Assembly (NCBI GenBank): GCA_017656165.1
Contig: JACDOL010000005.1
Location: forward strand, 1-58,226
Source: Desulfotomaculum sp.
Lineage (GTDB): Bacteria; Bacillota; Desulfotomaculia; Desulfotomaculales; Desulfohalotomaculaceae
Length of the DNA: 58,226 nucleotides
Direction: 5' to 3'
The position numbers and the translations under genes are program-made. The notes beneath the pieces are model-generated. The model was given only the letters and a program-made list of their open reading frames with translations. It did not search any database and was not told the origin of the DNA. Shown here in pieces: positions 18,013 to 30,513 of the stretch (position 1 is its first letter; every line of letters begins with the position of its first letter).

Positions 18013-18678
18013 CTATTCCCCTCCTTCATTGGCAGCCGCTTTTGCCCTTTGGGGCAACACCTCACCCTTGTAAATCCAAACCTTAACTCCAATTTTTCCG
18101 TAAGTTGTATCAGCTTCTGCAAAACCGTAATCTATATCAGCACGCAGTGTATGCAGAGGAACTTTCCCTTCACTGGTCCACTCAGTACGAGCGATTTCAG
18201 CACCACCCAGACGACCGCTAACAGCAACTTTAATACCCTGGGCTCCCATTTTCATAGCCCTATTTACTACCTGCTTCATAGCCCTACGGAAGGCAACCCG
18301 TCTTTCCAGCTGTGCTGCAACATTCTCTGCCACCAGCTGGGCATCAATTTCTGGTGTCTTAACTTCCTGGATATTAACGTTAACTTTCTTCCCGGTTATT
18401 TTTTCCAGTTTTTGTCTTAATGCTTCTACTTCGGATCCACCGCGTCCAATAACAATACCGGGCTTGGCAGTGTAAATGGTTATTTTAACACGGTTAGCTG
18501 CACGCTCTATTTGTATACGAGAAATACCTGCTGTATACAGCTTTTCCTTTATATACTTACGTATTTTTTGGTCTTCCAGCAGCAGTTCGGAAAAGTTCTT
18601 TTTATCTGCAAACCACTTAGAATCCCAGTCTTTAATTATGCCAACCCGCAACCCTTTTGGGCTAACCTTCTGTCCCAC
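18013..18678 (-). CDS. rpsC: 30S ribosomal protein S3
   Basis: 221 aa. S3 forms part of the mRNA entry channel and helicase. The N-terminal type II KH domain is at about 40-110, with [20 protein letters not shown] as the GxxG loop. The C-terminal domain holds [34 protein letters not shown] and GEVLPQ. It follows rplV by 4 nt. Confidence 0.98.
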   Translation of the reverse strand: MGQKVSPKGLRVGIIKDWDSKWFADKKNFSELLLEDQKIRKYIKEKLYTAGISRIQIERAANRVKITIYTAKPGIVIGRGGSEVEALRQKLEKITGKKVNVNIQEVKTPEIDAQLVAENVAAQLERRVAFRRAMKQVVNRAMKMGAQGIKVAVSGRLGGAEIARTEWTSEGKVPLHTLRADIDYGFAEADTTYGKIGVKVWIYKGEVLPQRAKAAANEGGE

Positions 18679-18682
18679 TCGG

Positions 18683-19024
18683 TTATCCCTCCTTCTTCTC
18701 TTTTACCACGATGGTAATGTGGCTGGTACGCCTGCGCCTCATATCAGCCCGACCGTAAGCCCGGGGACGATAGCGCTTGAGGGTGGGACCTTGATCCACA
18801 CGTGCTTCAGCAATATACAGGTTATCTTTATCCATCTCATAATTATGCTCAGCATTTGCTGCAGCAGAATTAATCACTTTAGCTACAGCCTCAGATGCCC
18901 GCTTAGGTGTGTACTTAAGAATGCCCAGGGCCTCATTTACATCTTTGCCCCTGATTAAATCTACCACCTGACGCACCTTGCGCGGGGAAATCCGAATATA
19001 CTTGGCAATAGCTCTTGCTTCCAT
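18683..19024 (-). CDS. rplV: 50S ribosomal protein L22
   Basis: 113 aa, normal. L22 has a globular part on the 50S surface and a beta-hairpin lining the exit tunnel. Motifs: [20 protein letters not shown], the [20 protein letters not shown] helix and the hairpin tip region [18 protein letters not shown]. The hairpin has no visible insertion or deletion of the kind linked to macrolide resistance. Confidence 0.98.
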   Translation of the reverse strand: MEARAIAKYIRISPRKVRQVVDLIRGKDVNEALGILKYTPKRASEAVAKVINSAAANAEHNYEMDKDNLYIAEARVDQGPTLKRYRPRAYGRADMRRRRTSHITIVVKEKKEG

Positions 19025-19047
19025 TACATATTGCCCCCCTCTCTGGA

Positions 19048-19332
19048 CTACTTCAGTGCAGTGGACCTTTCTGTGTGGTCTCCGTGGCCGCGGAAAGTAC
19101 GTGTCGGAGCAAACTCTCCTAACTTGTGACCAATCATGTCTTCAGTAATATATACCGGAACATGCTTGCGGCCATCATGCACTGCAATTGTGTGACCTAC
19201 CATTTCAGGAAAGATGGTAGAACTGCGTGACCATGTCTTAATTACCTTTTTCTCGCCTTTTTCATTCATCTTTTCAATCTTTGCTAAAAGCTTTTTATCC
19301 ACGTATGGTCCTTTTTTGAGTGACCTACCCAT
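19048..19332 (-). CDS. rpsS: 30S ribosomal protein S19
   Basis: 94 aa, normal. S19 forms a complex with S13 on the 30S head. It begins [20 protein letters not shown] and holds [20 protein letters not shown] and [16 protein letters not shown], all invariant. It lies between rplB and rplV. Confidence 0.98.
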   Translation of the reverse strand: MGRSLKKGPYVDKKLLAKIEKMNEKGEKKVIKTWSRSSTIFPEMVGHTIAVHDGRKHVPVYITEDMIGHKLGEFAPTRTFRGHGDHTERSTALK

Positions 19333-19350
19333 ATCCTGGACCCCCTTTAA

Positions 19351-20175
19351 TTACTTGTTCCGCCGCTTAATAATCAGCTTATCGCTGTACTTTTTCTTAC
19401 GGGTTTTAGCCCCCAGTGCCGGTTTGCCCCATGGTGTTACCGGGTGACGTCCAATTGGTGAACGACCTTCACCACCACCGTGCGGGTGATCTACAGGGTT
19501 CATTACAACACCACGTACTGTGGGCCGAATGCCTAACCAGCGCTTACGGCCAGCCTTACCAATTGTTATATTTTCATGCTCTACATTTCCAACTTGACCA
19601 ATGGTAGCACGGCATTTCTGCAATACCATGCGCATTTCACCGGATGGCATACGGATAATAGCATACTTACCTTCTTTAGCCATTAACTGTGCAGATGTCC
19701 CGGCTGAACGTACAAGCTGCCCACCATGTCCCGGGTGCAGTTCAATATTATGAATTGTAGTACCTACTGGAATGTTTTCCAGCGGCAGGGCATTACCTAC
19801 TTTAATATCAGCATCGGGGCCTGACTCAACAAAACTGCCCACTTCCAGACCTTTAGGTGCAATAATATAGCGCTTTTCACCATCTACATAATGCAGCAGT
19901 GCAATATAAGCTGAACGGTTTGGATCGTATTCGATGGCAGCCACTTTAGCCGGAATTCCATCCTTATCACGTTTAAAGTCAATTATACGGTACATTCTCT
20001 TATGCCCGCCACCACGATGCCTTACTGTAATACGTCCCTGGTTGTTACGGCCGGCATGCTTTTTAAGAGGTACCAGTAAGGATTTTTCCGGTTCTGTTTT
20101 AGTGATTTCAGCAAAATCCGATACTGTCACAAAGCGGCGACCAGGGGAGGTTGGTTTAAACTTTTTAATAGCCAC
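19351..20175 (-). CDS. rplB: 50S ribosomal protein L2
   Basis: 274 aa, normal. L2 is needed for subunit association and supports the peptidyl transferase centre. It begins [20 protein letters not shown]. The OB domain, the SH3 domain and the C-terminal extension are complete, including the [20 protein letters not shown] loop with its essential His. It lies 13 nt after rplW. Confidence 0.98.
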   Translation of the reverse strand: MAIKKFKPTSPGRRFVTVSDFAEITKTEPEKSLLVPLKKHAGRNNQGRITVRHRGGGHKRMYRIIDFKRDKDGIPAKVAAIEYDPNRSAYIALLHYVDGEKRYIIAPKGLEVGSFVESGPDADIKVGNALPLENIPVGTTIHNIELHPGHGGQLVRSAGTSAQLMAKEGKYAIIRMPSGEMRMVLQKCRATIGQVGNVEHENITIGKAGRKRWLGIRPTVRGVVMNPVDHPHGGGEGRSPIGRHPVTPWGKPALGAKTRKKKYSDKLIIKRRNK

Positions 20176-20188
20176 CTGGCATCCCTCC

Positions 20189-20476
20189 TTACAGTCCTTC
20201 GAAAATCTCTATCTTGTCGCCATCCGCGAGTTTTACAATAGCTTTCTTTCTATCCGGGGTTTTACCAACGTACTGGCGTACGCGTCTTGTTTTCCCTTTG
20301 ACATTTATGGTGTTTACTTTTTCAACCTTAACATTAAACAGTTTTTCAACCGCCTGCCTAATTTCTACCTTATTTGCATTCTTATCCACCCAGAAAGTGT
20401 ACTTGTTGTCTGCCAGCAGATCTGTACTTTTCTCTGAAATTACAGGCTTAATAATAATGTCGCGAGGGTTTTTCAT
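20189..20476 (-). CDS. rplW: 50S ribosomal protein L23
   Basis: 95 aa, normal. L23 is the docking site for trigger factor and SRP at the exit tunnel. Motifs: [40 protein letters not shown] and [13 protein letters not shown]. Its ATG overlaps the rplD stop in TAATG, so it is translationally coupled. Confidence 0.98.
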   Translation of the reverse strand: MKNPRDIIIKPVISEKSTDLLADNKYTFWVDKNANKVEIRQAVEKLFNVKVEKVNTINVKGKTRRVRQYVGKTPDRKKAIVKLADGDKIEIFEGL

Positions 20477-21099
20477 TATGCCAGCACCTCCTCGACCTTG
20501 GTCACAGCATCCTTCGTGATGACCAATTTGTCGTGGAGCAGCAAGTCGTATACATTTAACCCCTCAGCTTTTAAGGGCTTAACCCCAGGGATGTTGCGTG
20601 CTGATTTAATAACATTCTCATCTTTTTCAGCAGTTACTACCAGTGCTTTGGCATCCACCTTTAAGTTGTTTAGGATATTAACCATGTCTTTAGTTTTTGG
20701 CTGATCAAGAGTTAAATTATCCAATACAAGGATGTCGCCATTTTTGACTTTGGTGGATAATGCTGACTTCATAGCTATACGTCTTACTTTCTTAGGCAGT
20801 TTATACTTGTAATTTCTAGGGTGCGGGCCAAAGACTATACCGCCGCCACGCCAAATAGGTGATCTAATGCTGCCGTGCCTTGCACGACCTGTTCCTTTTT
20901 GTCTCCATGGTTTGCGGCCACCACCGCGCACCTCAGCTCGAGTTTTGGTGTCGTGGGTGCCCAAACGCTGGCCGGCCAACTGCATTAATACTGCCTCATG
21001 AAGAACATGTTCGTTAGGCTCAATTCCCCAAACGCTGTCATTCAGATCCGCTTCGCCGACCTGCTCACCATTTATGTTGTAAACTGCTACTTTGGGCAT
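20476..21099 (-). CDS. rplD: 50S ribosomal protein L4
   Basis: 207 aa from the ATG at 21099; a GTG one codon earlier is equally possible (GGAGG 5-8 nt upstream). L4 is an early assembly protein whose long loop lines the exit tunnel. That loop is seen as [20 protein letters not shown] and [20 protein letters not shown]. In some bacteria L4 also represses the S10 operon. The macrolide-contact region looks wild type. Confidence 0.97.
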   Translation of the reverse strand: MPKVAVYNINGEQVGEADLNDSVWGIEPNEHVLHEAVLMQLAGQRLGTHDTKTRAEVRGGGRKPWRQKGTGRARHGSIRSPIWRGGGIVFGPHPRNYKYKLPKKVRRIAMKSALSTKVKNGDILVLDNLTLDQPKTKDMVNILNNLKVDAKALVVTAEKDENVIKSARNIPGVKPLKAEGLNVYDLLLHDKLVITKDAVTKVEEVLA

Positions 21100-21128
21100 C
21101 ACTTATTCCTCCTTTCACAACCGGACTG

Positions 21129-21758
21129 CTACTTGGCCTTAATACTATCTTTAATTACTACCAGGCCACCTCGTGGTCCGGGAACAGCACCTTTAACAGC
21201 AATTAAGTTTCTCTCCGGATCCACTTTAACCAGTTCCAGGTTTTGCACGGTTACCCTATCAACCCCGTAATGCCCGGGAGCCCTTTTGCCCTTAAAAGTA
21301 CGCTGGGGCCCCAAGGGACCTGCAGAACCAGGCCGACGGTGACTCTTGGAACCATGGGTCATTGGACCACGTCTGAAGCCATGACGCTTAATGGTACCGG
21401 CAAAACCACGACCCTTTGATGTGCCAACAACGTCTACTTTCTGACCTTCAGTGAAAATATCAGCTTTTATTTCCTGTCCTACTTCATATTCATCTACATT
21501 ATCTGTTCGCAGTTCCCGTATATAACGAACCGGTTTAACACCGTATTTGGCAAAGTGACCTTTTAAAGGCTTATTTACCAGTTTTTCGCGAATTTCTCCA
21601 TACCCAATTTGAATGGCGTTGTACCCGTCATTTTCTTTAGTTTTTTTCTGAATCACAACGCATGGGCCGGCTTCTAAAACTGTAACTGGGATAGCTTTGC
21701 CATCATCTGTAAGAATTTGTGTCATGCCTACTTTTTTTCCCAAGATAGCTTTAGACAT
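21129..21758 (-). CDS. rplC: 50S ribosomal protein L3
   Basis: 209 aa, normal. L3 is an assembly initiator whose extended loop approaches the peptidyl transferase centre. It begins [20 protein letters not shown], and has [20 protein letters not shown] and [20 protein letters not shown]. It lies 97 nt after rpsJ. That gap holds a small GTTCGA/TCGAAC hairpin but no clear promoter. Confidence 0.98.
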   Translation of the reverse strand: MSKAILGKKVGMTQILTDDGKAIPVTVLEAGPCVVIQKKTKENDGYNAIQIGYGEIREKLVNKPLKGHFAKYGVKPVRYIRELRTDNVDEYEVGQEIKADIFTEGQKVDVVGTSKGRGFAGTIKRHGFRRGPMTHGSKSHRRPGSAGPLGPQRTFKGKRAPGHYGVDRVTVQNLELVKVDPERNLIAVKGAVPGPRGGLVVIKDSIKAK

Positions 21759-21855
21759 ACTTGCAGCACCTCCTGTAGCACGATCAGAGGTTCGACTGGA
21801 TCGAACTTAACCGTATTCTTTCATGGAACACTGACCCGGGTGTTTCACATACTGT

Positions 21856-22164
21856 TTAAAGCTTAATTTCAATATCAACACCCGCAGGCAGGTCTAAACG
21901 CATTAAAGAATCCACTGTCTTGGGAGTGGGATCTATAATGTCAATTAATCTCTTGTGAACACGCATTTCAAACTGTTCCCTTGAGTCCTTGTTAACGTGG
22001 GGGGAACGCAGAATTGTATAAATACTCTTTTCTGTCGGGAGCGGCACAGGTCCTGATACAGTTGCACCGGTACGCTTTGCGGTATCTACAATTTTCATTG
22101 CAGACTGATCAAGCATTTGATGGTCATATGCTTTTAATCTAATACGGATTTTTTGTTTCTTCAT
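21856..22164 (-). CDS. rpsJ: 30S ribosomal protein S10
   Basis: 102 aa, normal. S10 belongs to the 30S head and also pairs with NusB/NusG in antitermination. It begins [20 protein letters not shown] and has the loop [20 protein letters not shown] and the C-terminal [12 protein letters not shown]. It is the first gene of the S10 operon; no convincing promoter is visible in the 160-nt gap before it, so it probably depends on read-through from tufA. Confidence 0.98.
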   Translation of the reverse strand: MKKQKIRIRLKAYDHQMLDQSAMKIVDTAKRTGATVSGPVPLPTEKSIYTILRSPHVNKDSREQFEMRVHKRLIDIIDPTPKTVDSLMRLDLPAGVDIEIKL

Positions 22165-22269
22165 CTTACGTCCTCCTTATCGCCCGATTAATGCGGACTA
22201 CTCTGTGAAAATTACCCTGAATCCAGGCAACCTTTCACTTCATCGCAATTTATTGATCTTTTAACACAT

Positions 22270-22308
22270 GAGAGGAGGTGGGGGCTAAGCTACCCACCTC
22301 CCTGTCTC
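22270..22308 (-). terminator. Hairpin between tufA and rpsJ, weak terminator or attenuator
   Basis: A 9-bp GGAGGTGGG/CCCACCTCC stem (22274-22282 with 22293-22301) is extended by GAGA/TCTC. The minus-strand sequence after it (ATGTGTTAAAAG) has no real U-run. It may partly reduce transcription from tufA into the S10 operon or protect an mRNA end. Confidence 0.45.
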
Positions 22309-22324
22309 ATCTTTTTCTTAGTTT

Positions 22325-23527
22325 TTACTCGTGGATGGCAGTTACAACGCCAGCACCTACGGTGCGGCCGCCTTCACGAATAGCAAAGCGCAGTCCTTCT
22401 TCAATGGCAATGGGGGTAATCAGTTCAATGGTGAACTTGGTGTTGTCCCCGGGCATTACCATCTCTACACCTTCAGGAAGCTTAATTGTTCCAGTAACGT
22501 CTGTTGTACGGAAGTAGAACTGGGGACGATACCCATCAAAGAACGGGGTATGACGGCCACCTTCTTCCTTGGTCAGAACGTACACTTCTGCATCAAACTT
22601 GGTATGCGGGTTAATGGTACCGGGCTGAGCTAACACCTGACCACGCTCAATTTCCTTGCGGTCAATACCACGCAACAGGCAGCCTACGTTGTCACCAGCC
22701 TCTGCAAAGTCCAGTATCTTACGGAACATTTCTACGCCTGTTACCACTGTCTTCTTGGGTTCATCCATCAAACCTACAATTTCTACTTCGTCACCCTGCT
22801 TAACTCTACCGCGCTCAACACGACCGGTTGCCACTGTACCACGACCGGTGATGGAGAACACGTCTTCTACAGGCATCAAGAAGGGCTTATCGATATCGCG
22901 TTCAGGAGTCGGAATGTACTCGTCTACTTTGTCCATCAATTCCCAGATCTTGCCGCACCATTCACACTCACGCTTAGCGCAACCGCATTCCAATGCTTTC
23001 AGAGCTGAACCGGCAACAATGGGTGTGTCATCGCCGGGGAATTCATATTCATTTAACAGTTCGCGCACTTCCATATCTACCAGTTCAAGCAATTCTTCGT
23101 CGTCTACCATATCTGCTTTGTTCAAGAATACTACAATGGAAGGTACGCCTACCTGGCGGGACAGCAGAATATGCTCACGGGTCTGGGGCATCGGACCATC
23201 AGCAGCGGATACTACCAGAATAGCACCGTCCATTTGGGCTGCACCGGTAATCATATTCTTAACATAGTCAGCGTGCCCGGGGCAGTCAACGTGTGCATAG
23301 TGACGTTTTTCAGTCTCATACTCAACGTGTGCTGTATTAATGGTAATACCGCGTTCACGCTCTTCTGGAGCATTGTCAATTTCGTCATACTTCTTAACTT
23401 CGCCGCCATAAACTTTTGACAGTGTCATGGTAATTGCAGCTGTCAGTGTAGTTTTACCATGGTCAACGTGACCAATAGTACCAATATTTACGTGCGGCTT
23501 GGTACGCTCAAATTTAGCTTTTGCCAT
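22325..23527 (-). CDS. tuf: Elongation factor Tu, copy A
   Basis: 400 aa GTPase that delivers aminoacyl-tRNA to the ribosome. P-loop GHVDHGKT at 19-26, DCPGH at 81-85 and NKAD at 136-139; domains 2 and 3 are complete. It differs from the second copy (38038-39240) only at residue 4 (Ala here, Val there), and by eye the two DNAs differ at only about three bases. A cysteine cluster (C181, C183, C188, C191) lies in the G domain, where E. coli EF-Tu has an acidic segment without cysteines. It ends the str operon (rpsL-rpsG-fusA-tuf). Confidence 0.98.
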   Translation of the reverse strand: MAKAKFERTKPHVNIGTIGHVDHGKTTLTAAITMTLSKVYGGEVKKYDEIDNAPEERERGITINTAHVEYETEKRHYAHVDCPGHADYVKNMITGAAQMDGAILVVSAADGPMPQTREHILLSRQVGVPSIVVFLNKADMVDDEELLELVDMEVRELLNEYEFPGDDTPIVAGSALKALECGCAKRECEWCGKIWELMDKVDEYIPTPERDIDKPFLMPVEDVFSITGRGTVATGRVERGRVKQGDEVEIVGLMDEPKKTVVTGVEMFRKILDFAEAGDNVGCLLRGIDRKEIERGQVLAQPGTINPHTKFDAEVYVLTKEEGGRHTPFFDGYRPQFYFRTTDVTGTIKLPEGVEMVMPGDNTKFTIELITPIAIEEGLRFAIREGGRTVGAGVVTAIHE

Positions 23528-23559
23528 TGGTTTCTTTCCCCCTTAATTTTAATTTTTGT

Positions 23560-25632
23560 TTAGGAATTTTTAGCTATTATTTCTTCAGCTATGTTTTTAG
23601 GCACTTCTTCATAATGGGAGAACTGCATGGTATACTGCCCACGGCCCTGAGTGCGGGAACGCAAGTCTGTTGCATAACCAAACATTTCTGCCAAGGGGAC
23701 ATATGCGTTAATAACCTTAGCGTTACCCCTTTGATCCATTGCTTCTACCCGCCCCCGGCGGCTGTTAATGTCTCCCATCACATCACCCATGTACTCCTCA
23801 GGCAGTACAACTTCAACCTTCATAATTGGCTCCAGCAGTACAGGATCCGCTTTCTTAGCACCGTCTTTTAAGGCCATAGAAGCTGCCACTTTAAAAGCCA
23901 TTTCTGAGGAGTCTACTTCGTGATATGACCCGTCAAACAAGGTTACTCGAATATCTGTCATGGGATACCCGGCAAGTACACCGGTTTCCATAGCTTCCTG
24001 TATTCCCGCATCAACAGCAGGAATGTATTCTTTGGGCACTACGCCGCCCACAATTTTATTAACAAATTCATACCCTGCACCGGGTTCGAGGGGTTCAATT
24101 TCAATATGAACGTGACCATACTGGCCACGGCCGCCACTCTGGCGAACAAACTTACCTTCAGACTTAACAGCTTTCTTAATAGTTTCCTTGTATGCCACTT
24201 GAGGCTTACCTACATTAGCCTCAACTTTAAATTCTCTCAGAAGGCGGTCAACAATAATATCTAAGTGCAGTTCGCCCATGCCTGATATAATTGTTTGACC
24301 GGTTTCATGATCAATATGAGTTCTAAAAGTTGGGTCTTCATCCGCCAATTTTTGCAGAGCCACTCCCAGTTTATCCTGGTCTGCCTTAGTTTTAGGTTCT
24401 ATTGCCACGTCAATAACCGGCTCTGGGAACTCCATGGATTCTAATTGAATGGGATGCTTCTCATCGCACAGGGTATCACCTGTACTAGTTACTTTCAAAC
24501 CTACTACAGCACATATATCCCCGGCATACACTTCATCAATTTCTTCGCGGTGGTTAGCGTGCATCATCATAACACGACCCACCCGTTCTTTTTTGCCTTT
24601 TGCTGTATTTAATACATATGACCCGGATTTTAGTGTGCCGGAGTAAACTCTAATAAATGACAGCTTACCCACATAGGGATCTGACATGATTTTGAATGCC
24701 AGGGCGGAGAATGGCTCATCGTCTCTCGGCATCCTGCGGTCCTCTTCGCCAGTACTAGGATTAACCCCTGTAATGGCAGGAATATCGGTAGGAGCCGGCA
24801 GGTAGTCAACTATAGCATCCAGCAGCAGTTGAACACCTTTATTTTTAAATGAAGAACCGCAAAGAACCGGGATGACCTTTACAGCTAATGTAGCCTTGCG
24901 AAGACCAACGCGAATCTCTTCTTCTGTTAATTCTTCCCCTTCCAGGTACTTCATCATCAGTTCATCATCTGCTTCAGCTACTGCCTCCAGCAGTTTTTCC
25001 CGGTACTCTTCCACCTGGTCCTTCATATCATCAGGTATTTCAGCCAGTTCAGTTCTTGTACCCAAATCGTCTTGATATATAATTGCTTTGTTTCTTACTA
25101 AGTCAACTATACCTTTAAAATCATCCTCTGCGCCAATGGGCAGTTGTACTGCAACAGGGTTGGCACCCAGTCTTTCCCGCATCATTTCTAGAACTCTGAA
25201 AAAGTCTGCACCAATGCGGTCCATTTTGTTTACATAGGCAATACGTGGTACACCATACTTGTCTGCCTGCCTCCAAACAGTTTCAGACTGGGGTTCTACC
25301 CCTCCCACCGCGCAGAAAACTGCCACCGCACCGTCAAGCACGCGCAGCGAACGCTCCACCTCTACCGTGAAGTCCACGTGGCCAGGCGTATCTATAATAT
25401 TTATACGATGATCACGCCATTGACAGGTTGTAGCAGCAGAGGTAATGGTGATCCCCCTCTCCTGCTCCTGAACCATCCAGTCCATGGTTGCAGCTCCATC
25501 GTGCACTTCACCAATCTTATGCACTCTACCAGTATAAAACAAAATGCGCTCGGTGGTTGTTGTTTTTCCAGCATCAATGTGAGCCATTATTCCTATGTTG
25601 CGTGTACGCTCTAATGGAAACCTACGAGCCAT
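23560..25632 (-). CDS. fusA: Elongation factor G
   Basis: 690 aa, normal. EF-G is the GTPase that drives translocation and, with RRF, ribosome recycling. The P-loop is HIDAGKTT near residue 18, with DTPGHVDF and NKMDR following. Domain IV carries [18 protein letters not shown] and the SGGRGQ tip. The C-terminal RRGRVEAM and [13 protein letters not shown] blocks are typical of the main EF-G rather than the Tet(M)-like or EF-G2 paralogues. It follows rpsG by 18 nt. Confidence 0.98.
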   Translation of the reverse strand: MARRFPLERTRNIGIMAHIDAGKTTTTERILFYTGRVHKIGEVHDGAATMDWMVQEQERGITITSAATTCQWRDHRINIIDTPGHVDFTVEVERSLRVLDGAVAVFCAVGGVEPQSETVWRQADKYGVPRIAYVNKMDRIGADFFRVLEMMRERLGANPVAVQLPIGAEDDFKGIVDLVRNKAIIYQDDLGTRTELAEIPDDMKDQVEEYREKLLEAVAEADDELMMKYLEGEELTEEEIRVGLRKATLAVKVIPVLCGSSFKNKGVQLLLDAIVDYLPAPTDIPAITGVNPSTGEEDRRMPRDDEPFSALAFKIMSDPYVGKLSFIRVYSGTLKSGSYVLNTAKGKKERVGRVMMMHANHREEIDEVYAGDICAVVGLKVTSTGDTLCDEKHPIQLESMEFPEPVIDVAIEPKTKADQDKLGVALQKLADEDPTFRTHIDHETGQTIISGMGELHLDIIVDRLLREFKVEANVGKPQVAYKETIKKAVKSEGKFVRQSGGRGQYGHVHIEIEPLEPGAGYEFVNKIVGGVVPKEYIPAVDAGIQEAMETGVLAGYPMTDIRVTLFDGSYHEVDSSEMAFKVAASMALKDGAKKADPVLLEPIMKVEVVLPEEYMGDVMGDINSRRGRVEAMDQRGNAKVINAYVPLAEMFGYATDLRSRTQGRGQYTMQFSHYEEVPKNIAEEIIAKNS

Positions 25633-25650
25633 AATAGTTTATTTTCCTCC

Positions 25651-26175
<525 letters not shown>

Positions 26176-26187
26176 TTATTTAGCAAT

Positions 26188-26562
26188 CTACTTCTTAGGC
26201 CGCTTAGTTCCATATTTTGAGCGCCCTTGCTGACGATCCTGCACCCCGGCTGTATCTAAAGCGCCACGAACTATGTGGTAGCGAACACCCGGAAGGTCTT
26301 TAACACGGCCACCGCGCACCAGTACTACTGAGTGCTCCTGCAGGTTGTGGCCAATACCAGGAATATAGGAGGTTACTTCGATACCGTTTGTCAGACGCAC
26401 CCTGGCCACTTTACGCAGAGCAGAGTTGGGTTTTTTGGGAGTAGTTGTATACACCCTTGTGCAAACACCACGCTTCTGCGGACAGTTTTTCAGGGCAGGA
26501 GCGTCGGATTTTCCTTTAACCTGCTTTCTATTTTTGCGGATAAGTTGATTAATGGTCGGCAT
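26188..26562 (-). CDS. rpsL: 30S ribosomal protein S12
   Basis: 124 aa from the ATG at 26562, the family start [14 protein letters not shown]; the frame extends eight codons upstream, but a GGGAGGTG ribosome binding site supports this start. S12 is at the decoding centre. The streptomycin-relevant lysines are in their wild-type contexts [12 protein letters not shown] and [13 protein letters not shown], so no rpsL resistance allele is visible. It follows the L7Ae-like gene by 57 nt. Confidence 0.98.
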   Translation of the reverse strand: MPTINQLIRKNRKQVKGKSDAPALKNCPQKRGVCTRVYTTTPKKPNSALRKVARVRLTNGIEVTSYIPGIGHNLQEHSVVLVRGGRVKDLPGVRYHIVRGALDTAGVQDRQQGRSKYGTKRPKK

Positions 26563-26619
26563 TCCCAACAACACCTCCCTTCCCAAGACAAAACTATATA
26601 ATATGGCAAGCCTTTACGG

Positions 26620-26871
26620 CTATTCTTCTACAATTGAAGCCACTGCACACCGAACCTCTATATTGCACGCTTTGCCCAGCTTCTTCATACTATCAACTTC
26701 AATAATGGGTATATTCTTTTCCTTACAGGCATTCATTATTGGTTCGATAACGTGCCGTTCGGCATCTTTTGCCACCAGTACTACTTTTGCCCTTTCTTTA
26801 TCAATAGCCTTTTTAGTTTGTTTAGCACCTACTGTTTTCTCGCGCGCCTTGGCTATTCTTTCATACGGCAT
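26620..26871 (-). CDS. L7Ae/L30e-family RNA-binding protein (YbxF-like)
   Basis: An 83-aa protein from the ATG at 26871, starting MPYERIAKAREKTVGAKQTK. It has the family core KVVLVAKDAERHVIEPIMNA, CKEKNIPIIEVDSMKKLGKA and CNIEVRCAVASIVEE. Members bind kink-turn RNA; the B. subtilis relatives YbxF/YlxQ do so too, but their cellular role is unclear. The frame extends 26 codons upstream across the promoter, so that extension is not coding; GGAGGT 8 nt before this ATG fixes the start. It is the first gene of the str operon. Confidence 0.92.
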   Translation of the reverse strand: MPYERIAKAREKTVGAKQTKKAIDKERAKVVLVAKDAERHVIEPIMNACKEKNIPIIEVDSMKKLGKACNIEVRCAVASIVEE

Positions 26872-26907
26872 ATCAACATACCTCCAGAAATCCACGCACA
26901 CTCGTAT

Positions 26908-26936
26908 ATAATAACACCCAGCAGTTACATTGTCAA
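26908..26936 (-). promoter_or_regulatory. Sigma-A promoter of the str operon
   Basis: Minus-strand TTGACA (26936-26931), 17-bp spacer, TATTAT (26913-26908). It lies just upstream of the L7Ae-like gene and would drive it plus rpsL-rpsG-fusA-tufA, and by read-through the S10-spc-alpha array. Confidence 0.82.
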
Positions 26937-26952
26937 TAATTTTATGCACCTG

Positions 26953-26983
26953 AAGCTGGTGGATCTAAAAGCTCCACCAGCTT
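26953..26983 (+). terminator. Hairpin with a U-run on the plus strand, after rpoC
   Basis: A perfect 11-bp stem AAGCTGGTGGA/TCCACCAGCTT with a 9-nt loop. The T-run (TTTTTATTT) follows it on the plus strand, while the minus-strand side lacks one. It therefore looks like a terminator for antisense transcription into rpoC, although it may still act weakly at the end of rpoC mRNA. Confidence 0.55.
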
Positions 26984-26995
26984 TTTATTTACAGC

Positions 26996-29900
26996 TTATA
27001 CACCTGTCATTTCTTCAGATGCGGCCACCTCAATGTCCCCTGGTTGGCCTGCTGCTTCAACTTCTACATTTCGGTACCTGGACATTCCTGTACCAGCTGG
27101 TACCAGTTTGCCAATAATAACATTCTCTTTCAGACCCAAAAGTGGGTCTACTTTGCCTTTGATAGCCGCTTCAGTAAGTACCCTGGTAGTTTCTTGGAAT
27201 GAGGCTGCGGACAAGAAAGAGTCTGTAGCCAGTGAAGCCTTGGTAATTCCCAGCAGAACAGGCTTAGCAGTGGCTGGCTCTCCTCCCTTTTCAATGATCC
27301 GGCGATTTTCTTCTTCAAAATCAAACACATCTATTAATCCACCTGGGAGAAGTTCCGTATCTCCTACTTCTTCAACTTTGACCTTGCGGAACATCTGGCG
27401 GATCATTACTTCTATATGTTTATCGCTGATTTCAACCCCCTGCATCCTGTACACTTTTTGTACTTCCTGCAGCAGGTACAGCTGAACATTCCGTACACCT
27501 TTGATTTTCAATAAGTCATGCGGGTTAGCGGAACCCTCGGTTAGTTCATCTCCTGCTTCCACATGATCGCCGTCCCGGACTTTCAACCTGGCTCCATAAG
27601 GCACCTGGTACGTGTGTTTCTCGCCATCATCTCCGGCAACTTCAATTTCACGGCGTCCTTTAACTTCCCTGATAGATACCACACCATCATTTTCACTTAT
27701 GATTGCCTGCCCTTTAGGTTTGCGGGCCTCAAACAATTCTTCAACCCTCGGGAGACCCTGGGTAATGTCATCCCCGGCAATACCACCGGTGTGGAAAGTA
27801 CGCATGGTCAGCTGGGTCCCTGGTTCACCGATAGATTGGGCGGCAATGATACCTACTGCTTCTCCGATATCCACCTCTTGACCAGTGGCCAAGTTGCGAC
27901 CGTAGCATTTCTTGCATACCCCGTGGCGAGTTCTGCAGGTCAGAACCGAGCGAATATTAACCTGCTTTATACCTGCCTCCAGTATTTTTTTGGCATCTTC
28001 TTCTTGAATCATCTGGTTTTCTTTGACAATGACCTCACCAGTTTCAGGATGTACAATATCTTCTCTGGCAAACCTGCCAACAATGCGGTCATCAAGTTTT
28101 TCAATAACCTCATTGCCGTTTTTAACTTCAGAAACTACCACGCCTTCTTCGGTACCGCAATCATCTTCCCTGACAATAACATCCTGGGCTACGTCAACCA
28201 AGCGCCTGGTAAGGTAACCAGAGTCTGCAGTTCTCAACGCTGTGTCGGCCAAACCTTTACGTGCACCGTGAGTGGAGATAAAGTACTCTAACACTGTCAG
28301 ACCTTCACGGAAATTAGCCTTAATAGGCAGGTCAATAATTCGTCCCGATGGATCTGCCATTAAACCGCGCATACCTGCCAGCTGCCTGATCTGCTGAATG
28401 TTACCCCGGGCTCCTGAAGTGGCCATCATGTAAACCGGGTTAAATTTATCCAGTGTATTCATCAGCGCCTTGGTAACCCTGTCAGTGGCATCGTTCCAAA
28501 TACCAATAACTTTGCGGTAGCGTTCATCCTCGGTAATTAATCCCCGCCTGTACTGCTTTTCAACTTCATTTACCTTAGCATCAGATTCTGACAGAATATC
28601 TTTTTTCTCATCTGGGATAGTAATATCTGACATGGCAATGGTAACCCCAGCACGAGTAGCAAAACGGTAACCCAGCTCTTTAAGCCCATCCAGCAGTTTT
28701 GCCGTTGCAGAGTACCCCAGCTTGCGGTAGCACTTATCTACAATTTTGGCCAGCGCTTTTTTATCAGCCACATCATTGTAATAACCCAGCTTATCGGGAA
28801 TTACTTCATTAAAGATCAGGCGGCCCACAGTTGTTTTCAGTCTTTCACCGTTTCTTCTAACTTCAACCTCTGCATGCAGCGATACTTCTTTGTTTTCATA
28901 AGCCATAAAGGCTTCTTCAGGATCTTTAAAGACGCTGCCCTCGCCCTTAGCTCCAGCTCTTTCCATTGTCAAGTAGTAGCAGCCCAGCACCATGTCCTGG
29001 GTCGGTGTGGCTACCGGTTTTCCATCTTTGGGATTAAGTATATTGTTAGTAGACATCATCAGCAGCCTTGCTTCTGCTTGAGCCTCGGCAGAAAGGGGAA
29101 CGTGCACAGCCATCTGGTCCCCGTCGAAGTCAGCGTTATATGCAGTACATACCATAGGATGAATTTTAATAGCTCTTCCTTCTACCAGAACCGGCTCAAA
29201 GGCTTGAATCCCCAGGCGGTGCAGTGTGGGGGCACGGTTTAGTAGTACCGGGTGCTCTTTAATTACTTCCTCCAGCACATCCCATACTTCACCGCGGACC
29301 CGCTCTACCATACGCTTGGCACTTTTAATGTTATGGGCATAGCCTTTCTCTACCAGGCTTTTCATAACAAATGGCTTAAAGAGCTCCAGGGCCATCTCCT
29401 TTGGCAGGCCGCACTGGTGGAGCTTCAGCTCAGGTCCCACCACAATAACAGAGCGCCCTGAATAGTCCACCCTTTTACCTAACAGGTTCTGCCTAAAGCG
29501 CCCCTGCTTACCTTTAAGCATGTCAGAAAGAGATTTCAATGGGCGGTTGCCGGGTCCTGTAACCGGTCGACCCCGGCGGCCGTTGTCAATAAGTGCATCC
29601 ACCGCTTCTTGGAGCATCCTTTTTTCGTTGCGAACAATAATATCAGGGGCTCCAAGATCCAGAAGCTTTTTCAGACGGTTATTGCGATTTATTACCCGGC
29701 GATATAAGTCGTTTAAATCTGAAGTGGCAAAGCGCCCACCGTCCAGTTGAACCATCGGTCGAAGTTCCGGTGGGATAACAGGAAGAACATCCATAATCAT
29801 CCATTCCGGCCTGTTCCCTGATTTGCGAAATGCTTCGATTACCTCTAGACGGCGGATAGCCCTAATTTTCCTCTGACCGGAAACTTCTTTAAGCTCCTGT

Positions 29901-30475
29901 CTCAGTTCCTTGGCTTCTTTATCCAGGTCAATTTCTTTTAAAAGTTCTTTAATGGCTTCCGCTCCCATTCCAGCTTTAAAGCGGTCACCATATTTATCAT
30001 AATACTCCCTATACTCAGTTTCTGTCAGCAGCTGCTTTTTAATTAAGTTAGTATCACCCGGGTCTATTACAATATAAGATACGAAGTAAAGCACTTTTTC
30101 TAAAGCCCGGGGTGACATATCTAAAATCAAACCCATCCGGCTTGGAATTCCTTTAAAATACCATATATGTGATACCGGAGCGGCCAGTTCTATCATCCCC
30201 AGCCGCTCTCTACGAACTTTTGACCTGGTAACTTCTACGCCGCACCTGTCACAAACTACACCTTTATAGCGCACACGCTTGTATTTTCCACAATGACATT
30301 CCCAGTCGCGGGTAGGACCAAAAATTCTTTCACAAAACAATCCATCTCGCTCTGGTTTTAAGGTTCGGTAGTTAATAGTCTCAGGTTTTTTTACCACACC
30401 ACTGGACCAAGCTCTAATTTGTTCAGGAGAAGCCAGCCCAATTCTAATCCGGTCAAAATTATTTAAATCCAGCAA
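26996..30475 (-). CDS. rpoC: DNA-directed RNA polymerase subunit beta'
   Basis: 1159 aa, typical of Firmicutes without the large insertions of Gram-negative beta'. The N-terminal zinc site is C60, C62, C75 and C78 ([10 protein letters not shown]...VCDRCG). The catalytic Mg loop NADFDGDQM is at 447-455. The second zinc site ([15 protein letters not shown] with an upstream DDCG Cys) and the trigger loop region are intact. It follows rpoB by 38 nt as a standard rpoBC pair. Confidence 0.98.
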   Translation of the reverse strand: MLDLNNFDRIRIGLASPEQIRAWSSGVVKKPETINYRTLKPERDGLFCERIFGPTRDWECHCGKYKRVRYKGVVCDRCGVEVTRSKVRRERLGMIELAAPVSHIWYFKGIPSRMGLILDMSPRALEKVLYFVSYIVIDPGDTNLIKKQLLTETEYREYYDKYGDRFKAGMGAEAIKELLKEIDLDKEAKELRQELKEVSGQRKIRAIRRLEVIEAFRKSGNRPEWMIMDVLPVIPPELRPMVQLDGGRFATSDLNDLYRRVINRNNRLKKLLDLGAPDIIVRNEKRMLQEAVDALIDNGRRGRPVTGPGNRPLKSLSDMLKGKQGRFRQNLLGKRVDYSGRSVIVVGPELKLHQCGLPKEMALELFKPFVMKSLVEKGYAHNIKSAKRMVERVRGEVWDVLEEVIKEHPVLLNRAPTLHRLGIQAFEPVLVEGRAIKIHPMVCTAYNADFDGDQMAVHVPLSAEAQAEARLLMMSTNNILNPKDGKPVATPTQDMVLGCYYLTMERAGAKGEGSVFKDPEEAFMAYENKEVSLHAEVEVRRNGERLKTTVGRLIFNEVIPDKLGYYNDVADKKALAKIVDKCYRKLGYSATAKLLDGLKELGYRFATRAGVTIAMSDITIPDEKKDILSESDAKVNEVEKQYRRGLITEDERYRKVIGIWNDATDRVTKALMNTLDKFNPVYMMATSGARGNIQQIRQLAGMRGLMADPSGRIIDLPIKANFREGLTVLEYFISTHGARKGLADTALRTADSGYLTRRLVDVAQDVIVREDDCGTEEGVVVSEVKNGNEVIEKLDDRIVGRFAREDIVHPETGEVIVKENQMIQEEDAKKILEAGIKQVNIRSVLTCRTRHGVCKKCYGRNLATGQEVDIGEAVGIIAAQSIGEPGTQLTMRTFHTGGIAGDDITQGLPRVEELFEARKPKGQAIISENDGVVSIREVKGRREIEVAGDDGEKHTYQVPYGARLKVRDGDHVEAGDELTEGSANPHDLLKIKGVRNVQLYLLQEVQKVYRMQGVEISDKHIEVMIRQMFRKVKVEEVGDTELLPGGLIDVFDFEEENRRIIEKGGEPATAKPVLLGITKASLATDSFLSAASFQETTRVLTEAAIKGKVDPLLGLKENVIIGKLVPAGTGMSRYRNVEVEAAGQPGDIEVAASEEMTGV

Positions 30476-30513
30476 GGATTTTTCCCCCTTTGAACAGGTT
30501 TTAACGGTACCTG

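Noticed and set aside
22656-23267. 203-codon plus-strand frame opposite tufA (and its copy at 38369-38980)
   Set aside because: Antisense to EF-Tu and identical in both copies simply because the genes are identical; Ser/Thr-rich low-complexity translation.
27563-28291. Long plus-strand open frame opposite rpoC
   Set aside because: Shadow of the conserved rpoC reading frame; no ribosome binding site with promoter, and no protein-like family motif.
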